From NCBI RefSeq assembly GCF_030506325.1, contig NZ_CP120683.1:62001-126000 (forward strand): a stretch of DNA of 64,000 nt, written 5' to 3'. The position numbers were made by a program, and so were the translations under genes. This DNA is from Tunicatimonas pelagia (GTDB lineage: Bacteria > Bacteroidota > Bacteroidia > Cytophagales > Cyclobacteriaceae). Shown one piece after another: positions 16,743-27,145 of this stretch (its first letter is position 1; each line of letters starts with the position of its first letter). The notes under the pieces were generated by a model. That model saw nothing but the letters and a program-made list of their open reading frames with translations. It made no database searches and was not told the origin of the DNA.

Positions 16743-17603
16743 ATGCGCCTCACTCTACTTCTGCTTTTTGTTTCATCATCTCTATTAGCCCAAGAATTCC
16801 CCTCCGATTCAGTTCAGTTATGGTTAGTACAAACGGCTGATGGGAACGAATACGTAGGAGAAATTATTGAGCAAACCCCTGGGCAAATCCGACTACTTAC
16901 GCGCAATCTGGGGGAAATAATGATACGAAACGATGATATTGAGTCAATGAAACCCATTGACCCGCAAGGCTTCGCTAACGCTCAGTCTTGGCGACGAGGG
17001 CCGTATAGCACTCGGTACTTTATTACCCCCAGCGGATATAATCTAGCTCGGGGCGAAGGGTATTACCAAAATACTTGGGTGCTATTTAATCAGGCTAGAG
17101 TAGGCCTCACCGATCATGTGTCAGTTGGATTAGGATTAATCCCTCTGTTTCTATTCGCCGGTGCACCCACCCCTATTTGGATAACCCCTAAAGTATCTAT
17201 TCCAATTAGTCCTGACCGAGTAAATCTGGGAATTGGGGCACTCGCCGGAATCATTGCCGGAGAGGCGTCTACCGCCTTCGGTACCGTTTATGGGGTAAGT
17301 ACTTTTGGTTCGCGCAATAAAAATCTGACTGTAGGTTTGGGCTATGGCTTTGCCGACGAAAGTTGGTCGGATATTCCGTTAATAACAATTAGTGGAACTG
17401 CTCCTCTTGGCAAACGATCATACTTTCTGTCGGAGAATTATATTGTATCAGGTGAGGGCGAGACAGTAGTAATTGCCTCGCTGGGAGCCCGTTCACTAAC
17501 TCGATCAGTCTCATTTGACTATGGACTATTTTTCCCTTTGGCTACGCTTGACTCCTTTATATTCATTCCTTGGTTGAGCATTACGGCTCCTTTCGGTCAG
17601 TAG
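16743..17603 (+). CDS. Exported hypothetical protein, probable outer-membrane beta-barrel
   Basis: The 286-residue product has a signal peptide (MRLTLLLLFVSSSLLAQ) and a short N-terminal domain with the pattern DGNEYVGEIIEQTPGQIRLL and then IMIRNDDIESM. The rest is made of amphipathic, aromatic-rich strands with many glycines, as in outer-membrane barrels. The N-terminal pattern (a residue to be modified, NG-x-V-x-G) recurs in the two barrel-like proteins at 41.3 and 43.6 kb. The function is unknown. It stands alone between a terminator and the convergent DinB gene. Confidence 0.65.
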   Translation: MRLTLLLLFVSSSLLAQEFPSDSVQLWLVQTADGNEYVGEIIEQTPGQIRLLTRNLGEIMIRNDDIESMKPIDPQGFANAQSWRRGPYSTRYFITPSGYNLARGEGYYQNTWVLFNQARVGLTDHVSVGLGLIPLFLFAGAPTPIWITPKVSIPISPDRVNLGIGALAGIIAGEASTAFGTVYGVSTFGSRNKNLTVGLGYGFADESWSDIPLITISGTAPLGKRSYFLSENYIVSGEGETVVIASLGARSLTRSVSFDYGLFFPLATLDSFIFIPWLSITAPFGQ

Positions 17604-17675
17604 TGTCTGGTACGTACACCTGAACCAGAAGCTCTACCGAAACTTACTTTATCAGATACTGCTTATTAGTCGGGA

Positions 17676-18158
17676 TTAGGTTGGTAGTAACTTGATGATC
17701 AAACCGATTTGCCCGAGATGGTAGCAGTCGTGGTGTAGTAGCCCTTCGATTAAGTACCCAAAAGTTTCGTTTTCGGAAGAATGCTCATCGACCTGGTTCA
17801 AAAATTCATCATCGTTCGCTCTCAGTAAAGCTAGCAGCGACTCCTGATTCTCAGCTAGCTGTAATTTAAGTGTGCGCCACCCAACTGACTGTAATTCTTC
17901 GCGGTCAGGCCAATTGGTAGAACTTTCCATAGATACTTGGCGAGGATTGCCTTGCAACCGATGTAACACATCATTACGCCACGCTATTAGGTGAGAAATA
18001 ATCTCGGCTACGCTGCGTAAATTAGATGATGGACGAGTGAAGGCTTGCGTTTCAGTCAGACCATTTAGTTTTTTAGCGAAGGTTTCGTCTAGCCAAGGTT
18101 CGCCCTCATAAATCGCTTCAAACTGATTTGCCAAAGCATTGGTGTAGGTTCGGTTCAT
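17676..18158 (-). CDS. DinB-like family protein
   Basis: A 160-residue four-helix-bundle protein. The putative metal ligands are the histidine of ISHLIAWRND (about residue 56) and the pair in LLHHDCYHLGQIG near the C-terminus, the usual arrangement in DinB/YfiT proteins. Members act as metal-dependent transferases or thiol-dependent enzymes; the substrate here is unknown. It lies directly downstream of the YncE/phosphoesterase gene on the same strand (9-base gap), so it may be co-transcribed. Confidence 0.8.
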   Translation of the reverse strand: MNRTYTNALANQFEAIYEGEPWLDETFAKKLNGLTETQAFTRPSSNLRSVAEIISHLIAWRNDVLHRLQGNPRQVSMESSTNWPDREELQSVGWRTLKLQLAENQESLLALLRANDDEFLNQVDEHSSENETFGYLIEGLLHHDCYHLGQIGLIIKLLPT

Positions 18159-18167
18159 ACTGTAGAG

Positions 18168-20966
18168 TCAACGATTACTTCCCCCTTGAACCCGCTCATT
18201 TGCCGCTGCCTGAAAATCAGCCGGATCATCCAATTGAGGAGATTCCAGCACCGCTTTCCAGTCAAACTGCTCGTCAAATGGATCAAGAGCTTTTTGTGGA
18301 TCAAACACTAATGGGTTGACTGGTAAAGCTTGATAAGCTGAAGTATCGGGCTCGGAGGTAAATAAGTCCGACAGATCAGTCGCTCCATAATCATATTGAT
18401 TTAAATGAGGAACACCGAGGATATGCCAGAATGTTTTAAAAATACTACCGAAGCTGTAATGCTGATGGCCTATGTAGTTTCTCTTGGCGTAGGGAGAAAT
18501 AATCATGAGAAGACTACGATGGGCATCCACGTGATCAACTCCATCCTGAGAGTCATCTTCGGTCACGACAATCGCCATATTCTTCCAGTACGGAGTGTTA
18601 GAAAGAAACTCTACTAGTCGCCCTAGAGCCAAATCGTTGTCTGCCATATAACTTTCTTTAAATGGATACCCCGCGTTAGGGCGGTCACCCGCTCCGTGAT
18701 CGTTGGGCAAGATAATGGTGAGCACCGAGGGTAAGCCACCTTCGCCCCATTTCTCTTCAAACTCCTCAATAAATGTATCGGCCCTAAACTGATCGGGAAT
18801 TCCCATATTGTAGGTGGCATAGGCGCGCGATGTCCGCTCGTAGAGTGGGCCGGGAATGGGGTAATTTACGAGCGGACGTACCCCAAAGTACTTTAATGTA
18901 GAGTCCGCGTAGCTATTCGCCAGTTCTACTCCAAAACCAAAGTTGTAGAATTCGATATCGTTGCGTTCCATATGATCCCAGATAGAACCTGCTTCGTTGT
19001 AATCTTCGGGATAAATTGCCCCGGACGAACCAACAACCCCATAATTTCCCGGTGCTTCTGAACCGGGTACCGACTTTCGCTTTCCGCCGTAAGCCGCCGC
19101 CACGTGGGTTTCTACCCATTCGTTTGGATAGGTATTGACCAGCCAACGATGACCATCGGCAGAATGATCGGCATCCACGTAAAAATTATCGCTAATGGCA
19201 AAACGTTCGGCTAAAGTCAGATGATTGGGCATTACGGTCGCGTTTTCTATCGTTTGGGTATTCGCATCATTACTAAAAGTCTGATCACGACCGTAACGAG
19301 CCAGAGATGCTTCTCCTTTCCCACCTTTCAGTTGTCCAAAAACTTCATCATACGTACGGTTCTCCTTACTGACAAAAATAATGTGTTTGATAGGCGATTC
19401 TTTCTCACCCGGATACGCCGGAATTGGATTTTCTTCTTGATCCTGAGCTACTTGTTCGGCTTCACGAAAATTGAAATTATTCTCAACGACTTGCTGGGTA
19501 AACTCCACTAGTTGGTCATCAGTCGGAATATCTAGCACCGTGATTGAACCTTTCATAAGCGCGCCGATGTAGCTTCCCTCCTCACCTAGCTCAAAAGTAG
19601 AACCACCGTTGGGACCACTCCCATAACCTTTAGCATTGGCGACTATTAACTGTTTGCCGTCAGGACTAACCGCTAGTTTGGAAGGAAACCAACCGACGGG
19701 TAAATGCCCAATTAGCTGCTGACTTGGTACATCAATGACTCCTACCGCGTTGATTCCCGCTTCAGCTACGTACAGTCGCTGCTGGTCGGGTGAGAGGGCT
19801 AAGCCGAACGGAATAATTCCCCGCAGATTACCCAAACGTTTATCGGGTTGTAATCGAATATTTTGCACTACGGTATCCTGCTGAATATCAATTACCGAAA
19901 CGCAATCGTTATTACCGTTGCTCACAAATACAAATTTGTCCGTGGCTACCAATGAGTTAGGGCTAGCTCCACCCACTGCCGGAAAATCTTCCACCATTTG
20001 TCCTACCAGAAATCCAGTTTTTACTTTAGCAGTTACTTCACCCGAAGCAGCATCCACCGTCCAGACTGAAAAGGCTTCGTCTATATTGGGATCTCCCAAT
20101 CCCGGAATACTGAGCGAATCATTCTGAATGCCTTCCTTCATTTCATCACTACCGTAGGCAGTAGCGGGAAAGCGCAAGCCCTGTTCTTTCAGTTCTTCAG
20201 GTGATAAATCTTCACTGGATACAACTGGCTGATACTCAAACATACCGACATTCGCCACGTAGACTTCTAACTCATCGGGCGAGAGAGCTATTCCGAACGG
20301 ATAGCGCCCTACTGAAGTATTATTGATGATCGCCTGGCTATCCACGTCAATCGTTATTAGCCGAAAGCCAATTTGATCGACCGCGTAAAGCGTGTTTCCA
20401 TCCTGACTTAGCACCATATCGCCGATGTAGCCATTATCATAAACGACGCTATCAGCATTGCGCCAGGTACAGTCAATCTCACCCCGAGGCTGACCACTGG
20501 CAATATCAAATAAGTAAATTTTATTCTGCTGTCCCCCAGCTACGTACACTGTTTGGTTATCCAGGGAAATCGCCAAGCCCATGAATACAGCTCCCAGCAA
20601 ATCCTCATCGTTCTTCGCTCCCTCTGGTATTTGCCGAATTCGCGGACTGCCAGAAAGTGGCTCCTGAAAAATGGTTATAGAAAACGGAGATGTACCTGAG
20701 TTGGCACTTATCGCAATACTTCCATCATCACTCATGACCAAACCATAGGGATGCGGGGCTACTCGATAGGTTTTACCCATCGGTTGAATTATTCGCCCAT
20801 TGGGAATGATAGTCTGTCCAGCGGTATCAATTACTGCATAATGGTCGCCCGCTGGAGCTTGAGATATCCATTGAATATTGTCAGCAGCCTCCTCGGAAGA
20901 AGGAGTAGATTGGCAAGCAGCGAGAATTGATAGAAAACTGAGTAAGAGTAGACAGTGGCGAAACAT
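18168..20966 (-). CDS. Lipoprotein with YncE-type beta-propeller and phosphoesterase domain
   Basis: The start is placed at ATG 20966 (MFRHCLLLLSFLSILAACQS), a lipoprotein signal with LAAC. Residues about 40-480 form a YVTN/YncE-like propeller with repeated blades such as PDELEVYVANVG and PDQQRLYVAEAG. From about 530 a phosphoesterase family domain (acid phosphatase/phospholipase C type) begins with IKHIIFVSKENRTYDEVFG; a late VTEDDSQDGVDHVDAHR carries metal-binding D and H residues. This matches the known bifunctional YncE/alkaline phosphatase family architecture. It probably removes phosphate or phosphoryl groups outside the cell and fits the phosphorus theme of the genes upstream. Confidence 0.85.
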   Translation of the reverse strand: MFRHCLLLLSFLSILAACQSTPSSEEAADNIQWISQAPAGDHYAVIDTAGQTIIPNGRIIQPMGKTYRVAPHPYGLVMSDDGSIAISANSGTSPFSITIFQEPLSGSPRIRQIPEGAKNDEDLLGAVFMGLAISLDNQTVYVAGGQQNKIYLFDIASGQPRGEIDCTWRNADSVVYDNGYIGDMVLSQDGNTLYAVDQIGFRLITIDVDSQAIINNTSVGRYPFGIALSPDELEVYVANVGMFEYQPVVSSEDLSPEELKEQGLRFPATAYGSDEMKEGIQNDSLSIPGLGDPNIDEAFSVWTVDAASGEVTAKVKTGFLVGQMVEDFPAVGGASPNSLVATDKFVFVSNGNNDCVSVIDIQQDTVVQNIRLQPDKRLGNLRGIIPFGLALSPDQQRLYVAEAGINAVGVIDVPSQQLIGHLPVGWFPSKLAVSPDGKQLIVANAKGYGSGPNGGSTFELGEEGSYIGALMKGSITVLDIPTDDQLVEFTQQVVENNFNFREAEQVAQDQEENPIPAYPGEKESPIKHIIFVSKENRTYDEVFGQLKGGKGEASLARYGRDQTFSNDANTQTIENATVMPNHLTLAERFAISDNFYVDADHSADGHRWLVNTYPNEWVETHVAAAYGGKRKSVPGSEAPGNYGVVGSSGAIYPEDYNEAGSIWDHMERNDIEFYNFGFGVELANSYADSTLKYFGVRPLVNYPIPGPLYERTSRAYATYNMGIPDQFRADTFIEEFEEKWGEGGLPSVLTIILPNDHGAGDRPNAGYPFKESYMADNDLALGRLVEFLSNTPYWKNMAIVVTEDDSQDGVDHVDAHRSLLMIISPYAKRNYIGHQHYSFGSIFKTFWHILGVPHLNQYDYGATDLSDLFTSEPDTSAYQALPVNPLVFDPQKALDPFDEQFDWKAVLESPQLDDPADFQAAANERVQGGSNR

Positions 20967-21070
20967 GGTAGGGGATGTGGTAGTGGTATTAGTAAGGTTA
21001 GCGTAAATTAAACAAAGCGACACCAGATTACAATCCGATGCCGCTTTTTCAAGATTGTGATAAGTTCACA

Positions 21071-22213
21071 CTAGTTCGCTTTGTAGCGGATGCTTACTGA
21101 ACTCGCATCAGCACTAACTCGATCAATTGCATTAAGCTGTAATACAGCGTACTCCGCTGGTCCAGTTCTGCTACCCACTTGTACCAGCACAGTGACGTCA
21201 GTCGGCAAATTAGCTATATCTTCTACCGTACTTACAGCGGTACCCGCTGCAAAAGCATCTCGTACCGACTGATACGTGGCGGAAGCAAAATCAAATTCTT
21301 CGCTTACCACAAAGGTGGTTCCGCTCTCCGGATCAGCTTCCAGATTCAGTTGGTTGTCAGCTATGGCCAAACGAACATCAGCCTGTTCGTTAGCAAATGC
21401 TCCTGTATCAAGCTGGGCAAAGTTGAATGAAGCATCTTCGGTATTCGTCAAATCAAACTCACCTTCGGCTGCTAAGGCTACGGCTAAGTTTTGTATCTCA
21501 ATGATTTCTTCGTAAGTCAGTCCATTCACCCCTTCCACTGTCGCTCGTACAAAAAGACTTTCATTTAATCCTAGCGTAGCTTCGTCAGGAACTGTGAGTG
21601 AAACTTGTTGCTGTTCTAAACTGGTAGCATTTACATCCTGACTAATCAGCGGGGCAAACTCCCCTTCTTCGCCAATACGCTGGGCGAACGATACGCTAGC
21701 AATTGGAGTGTTCGCAGTAGCTAGCTCGTAGTAGACTGAAACGGTAGAGTCATTATTGGTAGTGCTAGGAGTTACAAAGTCGGTACCATCAGCTAAGTAG
21801 TCCAGCGTGAAGGGAGCTACTTCGGTTAACTCCAGCCGCTTAGTATATGGTTGCTTACTATCGGGTGCCCCGGTAAAATCAATCCGATCTAAATTACCTA
21901 ACTCACTCCAAGATGTTTGTAGTACCCCTTCTTCGTTTGCAATTGGCAAACGCCCCAGCGAAGTACTTCCATCGCTCTGAATAGCAGTTACTTGCAACTC
22001 ATTAATATTCGTTGCACTTACGGTGATCTCGATATCATCAATTGAGCTGAACACCAGTCGGTTTTTTAGTAGCGGATTGGTACTTTGGGGAAAGCCACCA
22101 TCAAAAAGAATGAGCGATGGCACGGAAAACCCTCCCGTATCAAACTCATCGTCATAACAAGCCGTCAGCGATACGCTCAGAACGACTAAAAGATATATTA
22201 TAGATTTTTGCAT
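21071..22213 (-). CDS. Hypothetical outer-membrane lipoprotein of the SusCD locus
   Basis: The start at ATG 22213 gives MQKSIIYLLVVLSVSLTACY, a lipoprotein signal ending in TAC. The remaining about 360 residues look like consecutive beta-sandwich domains without motifs I recognise. Its place directly after SusD is where SusE/SusF-like surface ligand-binding proteins sit in carbohydrate loci. I therefore infer a surface-exposed accessory binding protein, with moderate confidence. Its N-terminal segment (DEFDTGGFSVPSLILFDGGF) is not diagnostic. Confidence 0.65.
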   Translation of the reverse strand: MQKSIIYLLVVLSVSLTACYDDEFDTGGFSVPSLILFDGGFPQSTNPLLKNRLVFSSIDDIEITVSATNINELQVTAIQSDGSTSLGRLPIANEEGVLQTSWSELGNLDRIDFTGAPDSKQPYTKRLELTEVAPFTLDYLADGTDFVTPSTTNNDSTVSVYYELATANTPIASVSFAQRIGEEGEFAPLISQDVNATSLEQQQVSLTVPDEATLGLNESLFVRATVEGVNGLTYEEIIEIQNLAVALAAEGEFDLTNTEDASFNFAQLDTGAFANEQADVRLAIADNQLNLEADPESGTTFVVSEEFDFASATYQSVRDAFAAGTAVSTVEDIANLPTDVTVLVQVGSRTGPAEYAVLQLNAIDRVSADASSVSIRYKAN

Positions 22214-22242
22214 AATTGGTGAATTAAAATTGTTCAATAGTC

Positions 22243-22275
22243 AATGGGTTTTGGGGATTAGGGGTTGGGTTTTAG
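22243..22275. repeat. GGGTTTTGGGGATTAGGGGTTGGG intergenic run
   Basis: A G- and T-rich stretch lies between the SusD and downstream lipoprotein genes, similar to the reverse complement of 9929-9950. It is dispersed intergenic repeat material, and its G-runs could form a quadruplex. Confidence 0.4.
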
Positions 22276-22346
22276 ATAGGATATTTACAAACCTTTAACC
22301 TTTCCCGAACACATATTTTCCATTGCACATTGTTCATTGCTATTTG

Positions 22347-23792
22347 CTAATTGTTCAAAAGCCACATCTGAGTATTGATATTATCTTCTCCCTGGCGGGC
22401 AATAGCCGCCTGGTAGTTCGCCGTGTTTAACGTTTGCTGATCGTCGGGATACAAGTAGCGTACTGGAACTTGATCGCTATTTACATTATCCGGACCCGGG
22501 GTGATTGCAGCAGGAAAACCAGTACGTCGGTGGTCGTAGTAAGCTTCATAGCCATTTAAGAATAGTGAAAGCCACTTTTGATTCATAATTGTCTCTAGGG
22601 AGTTGTCGTAAGCTACACCACTTTGGCTCAGGTAACCGCCGGGCATTGGAACCTCCCAATAATCAAATGAGCTAGTTACCCCTTGCTCGTAGAAAGCCTG
22701 GGCATCGCCTGAGACCAATCCGCGTTGAACCGCTTCTGCCAGCAAAAATTGCAGTTCGGCGTACTGCATCAGTACCGCGTCTACGCTGTTAGGTTCTTCG
22801 TATAGAATACGGCTACAGCGAGATACATTTTGTGCTCCACCATTGAAAGTTGATGCATTGTTTTCGCTCAGACCGTTGGGCATTCCAACGTAAACCGCGC
22901 CTTCAGTGCCAATAGTACGATCCGTTGGACGAAACCATCGGAACAAACGGGGATCATCAAACCCCCTCAGAATACCTTCATTGGTTAGGCTCAACCGATA
23001 CTCATCAAACGAACCTACCCGAAAAGTATGAACCGGCCAAGTATTAGGTTGACTAGGCAAATATTCCATCAAGGCATTATCATCATTGCTTTCCATCAGG
23101 GGCTGATTAGCAATGATTTCTTGCAAATCCGAAGACACGTCTTGCTTACCGGAAATACGCATCAGTACACGAACCCGTAGCGAGTTGGTAAATTTCTTCC
23201 ACTTGGCTAGGTCACCCTGAAAGATCAAATCACCCGCAACAGCAGCTCCATCCGTCTGAAGTAGATCGTTGGCTTGCTGTAGGTCATCTAGGATTCCGGC
23301 GAAAACTTCGGCTTGGGGAGTGTACTGTGGTTGCAGAATAGGTTGTTCGGCGCGCCCCTGAATAGCTTCGGTAAACGGAATGTCGCCCCACAGGCTAGTT
23401 AGCTCGACATACGTCCAGGCTTTCATCACCAACGCTACTCCCTCGTAGCTAGGATTGGGGCTTTCTTCATCGCGGGCAATAGCCAGGATATTCTCAATAT
23501 CCCGAAGGTTGCCGTATAGGTCATTCCAGTAGCCACCATTGTCTTCCCAAAGGTATCGGTCGAAGTCAGTAAAGTTGATTTTGGCGGTATACTGCGCAGC
23601 AATATTTCCCCGGTTCCAGGCTTCCAGCGCATTTTCATTCGCTGCGGTACTTAGCACTTTAGAGAGTAGCAGATCGGCCGATACCTCTTCGGGGCGGTTA
23701 GGATTAGTATTAATCTCTTCAAAGTCGTCGGTGCAACCTGCCAGATTGATAATGAGCAGCAGAATGCCCCAGGATAAAATCTTATTATGCAT
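22347..23792 (-). CDS. SusD/RagB-family nutrient-binding outer-membrane lipoprotein
   Basis: The 481-residue product has a lipoprotein signal with LAGC (Cys20), followed by TDDFEEINTNPNRP, which is the standard start of SusD/RagB homologues. Its TPR-like helices bind the ligand at the cell surface, capping the SusC channel encoded directly upstream with a 28-base gap. In classic loci the ligands are glycans. Here no glycoside hydrolase lies near and the neighbours are phosphoesterase- and phosphonate-type genes, so an organophosphorus ligand is more likely. That is inference. Confidence 0.9.
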   Translation of the reverse strand: MHNKILSWGILLLIINLAGCTDDFEEINTNPNRPEEVSADLLLSKVLSTAANENALEAWNRGNIAAQYTAKINFTDFDRYLWEDNGGYWNDLYGNLRDIENILAIARDEESPNPSYEGVALVMKAWTYVELTSLWGDIPFTEAIQGRAEQPILQPQYTPQAEVFAGILDDLQQANDLLQTDGAAVAGDLIFQGDLAKWKKFTNSLRVRVLMRISGKQDVSSDLQEIIANQPLMESNDDNALMEYLPSQPNTWPVHTFRVGSFDEYRLSLTNEGILRGFDDPRLFRWFRPTDRTIGTEGAVYVGMPNGLSENNASTFNGGAQNVSRCSRILYEEPNSVDAVLMQYAELQFLLAEAVQRGLVSGDAQAFYEQGVTSSFDYWEVPMPGGYLSQSGVAYDNSLETIMNQKWLSLFLNGYEAYYDHRRTGFPAAITPGPDNVNSDQVPVRYLYPDDQQTLNTANYQAAIARQGEDNINTQMWLLNN

Positions 23793-23820
23793 AATTGTGA
23801 AGTTTTTTTAGGAATAAATT

Positions 23821-26800
23821 CTAAAACTCAAAGCTGATGTTAAAGCCAATACTGCGAGTAGTTGGCGTAGCCATATCTTCTACTCCGGGCACGACTTCAC
23901 CGCCGTCAAACGATATCACCTCTGGGTCAAAATGGGTATTCTCCGTCCAGAGGGCGAGGTTGCGCCCCACCACCGACACCTGGAAGTTTTGGATGGGCAC
24001 CCGTCCGAATACTTCGCTTGGGATGCGGTAGCCTAAGCGTACTTCCCGAAGCTTGACAAAAGAAGCATCGTAGGTTCCGATTTCTTCATTACCTCGGTTG
24101 TAGCGCGACCAGTAGAAATCCCGCCCGGAGACAATTACATCGTTAGTCACGTATTCAGGGTTTTCATCACTTCCGACATTTTTCACCCCGATACCCACCA
24201 AACCATTTTCGCGGCTTTCAGCCGTAAAGTCCATCATGCCGGAAGTACCTCCAATCAGAATAGTGCGTGACTTTACAACTCCGCCATGTCGCCAGTCAAA
24301 CAGAAAGCCTAAGTCAAAGTTGCGGTAAATAATAGTGTTGTAGAAGCCCATCATAAAGTCTGGGTTGTAGTTTCCTAGCAAACGTAGGTTGTTATCCCGC
24401 ACTGGAAAGCCATTTTCGTAGATCGTTTGTCCGTCAGGAGCTTGCTGAAAGCCGGTACCGTACATATCGCCCATTTGCCCACCCTCTTTGGCTAGAATCT
24501 GGACATAGTTATTAGAAATCTGGTAAGTATCCTGATCACCGAACAAAGAAACTACTTCGCTACGATTACGAGTGAAGTTGATATTGGTATTCCAGCGTAA
24601 TCCGTTGTTAAGTTCTAGCAGCGTAGCGTTCAACATAACTTCAACCCCGCGATTACGAATCTCCCCAGCGTTAATCACCTGGCGGCTGTAACCAGACGTA
24701 ATATCTACCGGAAGTTCCAGAATCTGATTTTCGCTAGAAGTGTTATAATATGTTGCATCTAACTGCAACCGACCGTCAAAGAATCGCAAGTCAGCTCCAA
24801 CTTCCACTGAGGTTTGCCGCTCGGGCTTCAGATCGCTGTTGGCAATGATGTTAGACTCGGTTACTCGTTGCGTGTTACCAAACGGTTCCTGGAAATTAAA
24901 GACATTGCGTAGCTGATACGGATCAGTGTCGTTACCTACTTGTGCCCAACTGGCCCGTAGCTTGGCAAAGGAGAGCATACTGTTGGAAGAAATATCCAAA
25001 ATATCGGTCATAATGGCGGAAGCTGATACCGATGGATAGAAGTAAGAATTGTTATCAGCAGGTAATGTGCTTGACCAATCGTTACGTCCAGTTATATCTA
25101 GGAATAGTACTCCTTTGTAACTAATATTGGCAAATCCGTACAAACTATTAACCCGCTTACGCTGGTCAAATTGGGTAGTTGCTAACGGGATACGGGAGTT
25201 CTCAAAGTTGTATACCTCGGGAATGGATAGTTGATTAGCACTTACCCGGTTGTAGCGGTCGGTCAAATCCCGGCGGTTACCGCCTAAGCTTACGGTGAAG
25301 TCAAAATCTTCGTTGACTTCCTTATTGTAAGTCAGCAAAAAGTCCGTGTTTCGCTCCTCAAAAAAGATTTTATCCTCCCGATACTGCCCAAACGGATAGC
25401 GCTGGGTACTAAAGGCCCGACGGTTAGTACGCAACTCATTAAAGAAATCGGTACCGCTGCGGAGCATCAGTTGTAAATTATCGGTGAAGTCATAAGTCAC
25501 CATGATATTACCGATAATCCGATCCTTATCCAGACCATTAGTATTCTCAAACATGGTAAAATAGGGGTTGTCGTGCCAGTTGTAGTTGTACTGCTGTACT
25601 CCTTCCAGTCCGGGTTGCCAGTAGTTCTCCAGACTATTCATTTCAATCTGACGACCGAACCATACCCATAGATACATAATGTTCTCAGTACCATAGCTAT
25701 TGTTCGGGCGATTATCGCTACCACTAGCAATGTAATTGACCGAGGCTGTTGCTTTCAGTTTATCAGTCAGGTTATATTGTGCCGAAAGGTTCAGCGTATT
25801 CCTTTCCAGATCGGTATTGGGTAAAATTCCTTTACTAGCGAGGTTAGTGTACGATAGGCGGAAGCTTCCATCTTCATTAGCTCCGGTGAGCGCAACGTTG
25901 TTGGTGAGCGTATAGCCGGTTTCAAAGAAGTTATCGATGTTATTAGGAGCCGATGTCCAGGGAGTGGGGGTAATATCACCTCGATCAATGCTCGGATGAC
26001 TATCCCCACCTCGGAAGCCGTTGGCAGTCGGCGAATCGTGCTGGGCGATATTGGTTCCCTGATCCAGACGGGGGCCCCAGCTTTCGTCAATATTATCATT
26101 CACTCCTGCGCCGAAGCCGTCGCCGAAGGCAAAATCGAACCCAGCACCCTGACCGTACTGGTTTTGGTAATTCGGAATCCGTAGTGGACGTTCAAAGGTA
26201 GTAGTAGAGTTTACGCTCACGCCAATACCTTTTTGTCCCTTACCTGATTTAGTAGTAATAAGCACTACTCCGTTAGCCCCGCGAGAACCATAAAGTGCGG
26301 CGGCACTCGCCCCTTTTAGTACCGAAATATTCTCAATATCGTCGGGATTAATCTCCGCTGCCCCGTTACCATAATCGGTTTCCAGATTGCCTTCCGAGCG
26401 GAACGAGCGGGTCTCGTTACTGATTGGAATACCATCTACCACAAAGAGCGGTGAGTTATTTCCGGGTACTAAAGAATTCTCGCCCCGAATGGTAATACGC
26501 GATGAAGAACCAACTCCTGAAGCACCATTAGTAATTTGTACTCCGGCAATCCGTCCCGATAATGAGTTGAGTAGATTGGGTTCCCGGGCTTGGGTCAACG
26601 TATTCCCTTCAATTTCCTGTACTGCGTAGCCCAAAGCTTTCGTTTCCCGCTCTACCCCCAAGGCAGTTACCACAACTTCACCGAGCTGCTGAGCGTCTAC
26701 TGCCAGATTGATATCAATGGTACTACGCCCATTAATAGCAACTTCTTGGGTTTCATAACCCACGTAGGAAAATAGTAAAGTCTCGCTGTCTTCGGGGGCA

Positions 26801-27036
26801 TTTAAGCGGTACTGACCGTTAATATCGGTGATCGTTCCTTGGTCGGTACCCTTCACCAGCACGTTGACCCCCGGAATAGGTTCGGTGTTTTCGTCGACTA
26901 CTTTGCCTTCAATTACCCGCTCTTGAGCAAAGGCAATGGTAAACGTTAGTAAGCATAACAAAATACAGCTTACTACGTTCTTGATACGCTGACTCTTGCT
27001 TACCTGAGTAAAAGTCGTCCGTAAATTGTCTCTCAT
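23821..27036 (-). CDS. SusC/RagA-family TonB-linked outer-membrane receptor
   Basis: A 1071-residue protein with a signal peptide (cleavage near AFAQ). A carboxypeptidase-regulatory-like domain follows (about 40-110, EGKVVDENTEPIPGVNVLVK), then a plug domain (GEVVVTALGVERETKALGYA, then SVLKGASAAALYGSRGANG, the typical SusC signature), and a 22-strand-type barrel to the C-terminal FNISFEF. It imports a substrate captured by the SusD partner, powered by TonB. A 353-base leader with hairpins and a promoter-like box lies upstream. Confidence 0.95.
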   Translation of the reverse strand: MRDNLRTTFTQVSKSQRIKNVVSCILLCLLTFTIAFAQERVIEGKVVDENTEPIPGVNVLVKGTDQGTITDINGQYRLNAPEDSETLLFSYVGYETQEVAINGRSTIDINLAVDAQQLGEVVVTALGVERETKALGYAVQEIEGNTLTQAREPNLLNSLSGRIAGVQITNGASGVGSSSRITIRGENSLVPGNNSPLFVVDGIPISNETRSFRSEGNLETDYGNGAAEINPDDIENISVLKGASAAALYGSRGANGVVLITTKSGKGQKGIGVSVNSTTTFERPLRIPNYQNQYGQGAGFDFAFGDGFGAGVNDNIDESWGPRLDQGTNIAQHDSPTANGFRGGDSHPSIDRGDITPTPWTSAPNNIDNFFETGYTLTNNVALTGANEDGSFRLSYTNLASKGILPNTDLERNTLNLSAQYNLTDKLKATASVNYIASGSDNRPNNSYGTENIMYLWVWFGRQIEMNSLENYWQPGLEGVQQYNYNWHDNPYFTMFENTNGLDKDRIIGNIMVTYDFTDNLQLMLRSGTDFFNELRTNRRAFSTQRYPFGQYREDKIFFEERNTDFLLTYNKEVNEDFDFTVSLGGNRRDLTDRYNRVSANQLSIPEVYNFENSRIPLATTQFDQRKRVNSLYGFANISYKGVLFLDITGRNDWSSTLPADNNSYFYPSVSASAIMTDILDISSNSMLSFAKLRASWAQVGNDTDPYQLRNVFNFQEPFGNTQRVTESNIIANSDLKPERQTSVEVGADLRFFDGRLQLDATYYNTSSENQILELPVDITSGYSRQVINAGEIRNRGVEVMLNATLLELNNGLRWNTNINFTRNRSEVVSLFGDQDTYQISNNYVQILAKEGGQMGDMYGTGFQQAPDGQTIYENGFPVRDNNLRLLGNYNPDFMMGFYNTIIYRNFDLGFLFDWRHGGVVKSRTILIGGTSGMMDFTAESRENGLVGIGVKNVGSDENPEYVTNDVIVSGRDFYWSRYNRGNEEIGTYDASFVKLREVRLGYRIPSEVFGRVPIQNFQVSVVGRNLALWTENTHFDPEVISFDGGEVVPGVEDMATPTTRSIGFNISFEF

Positions 27037-27145
27037 AGTTATATAGATTAATTGTGATTAGACATAAAAAGGCCATTGACTAAGCAACTTAGTCTAGCGT
27101 TTGTACAATTGGTGTTTGCGCGCTACCGTATGAATGGGTCTTTTG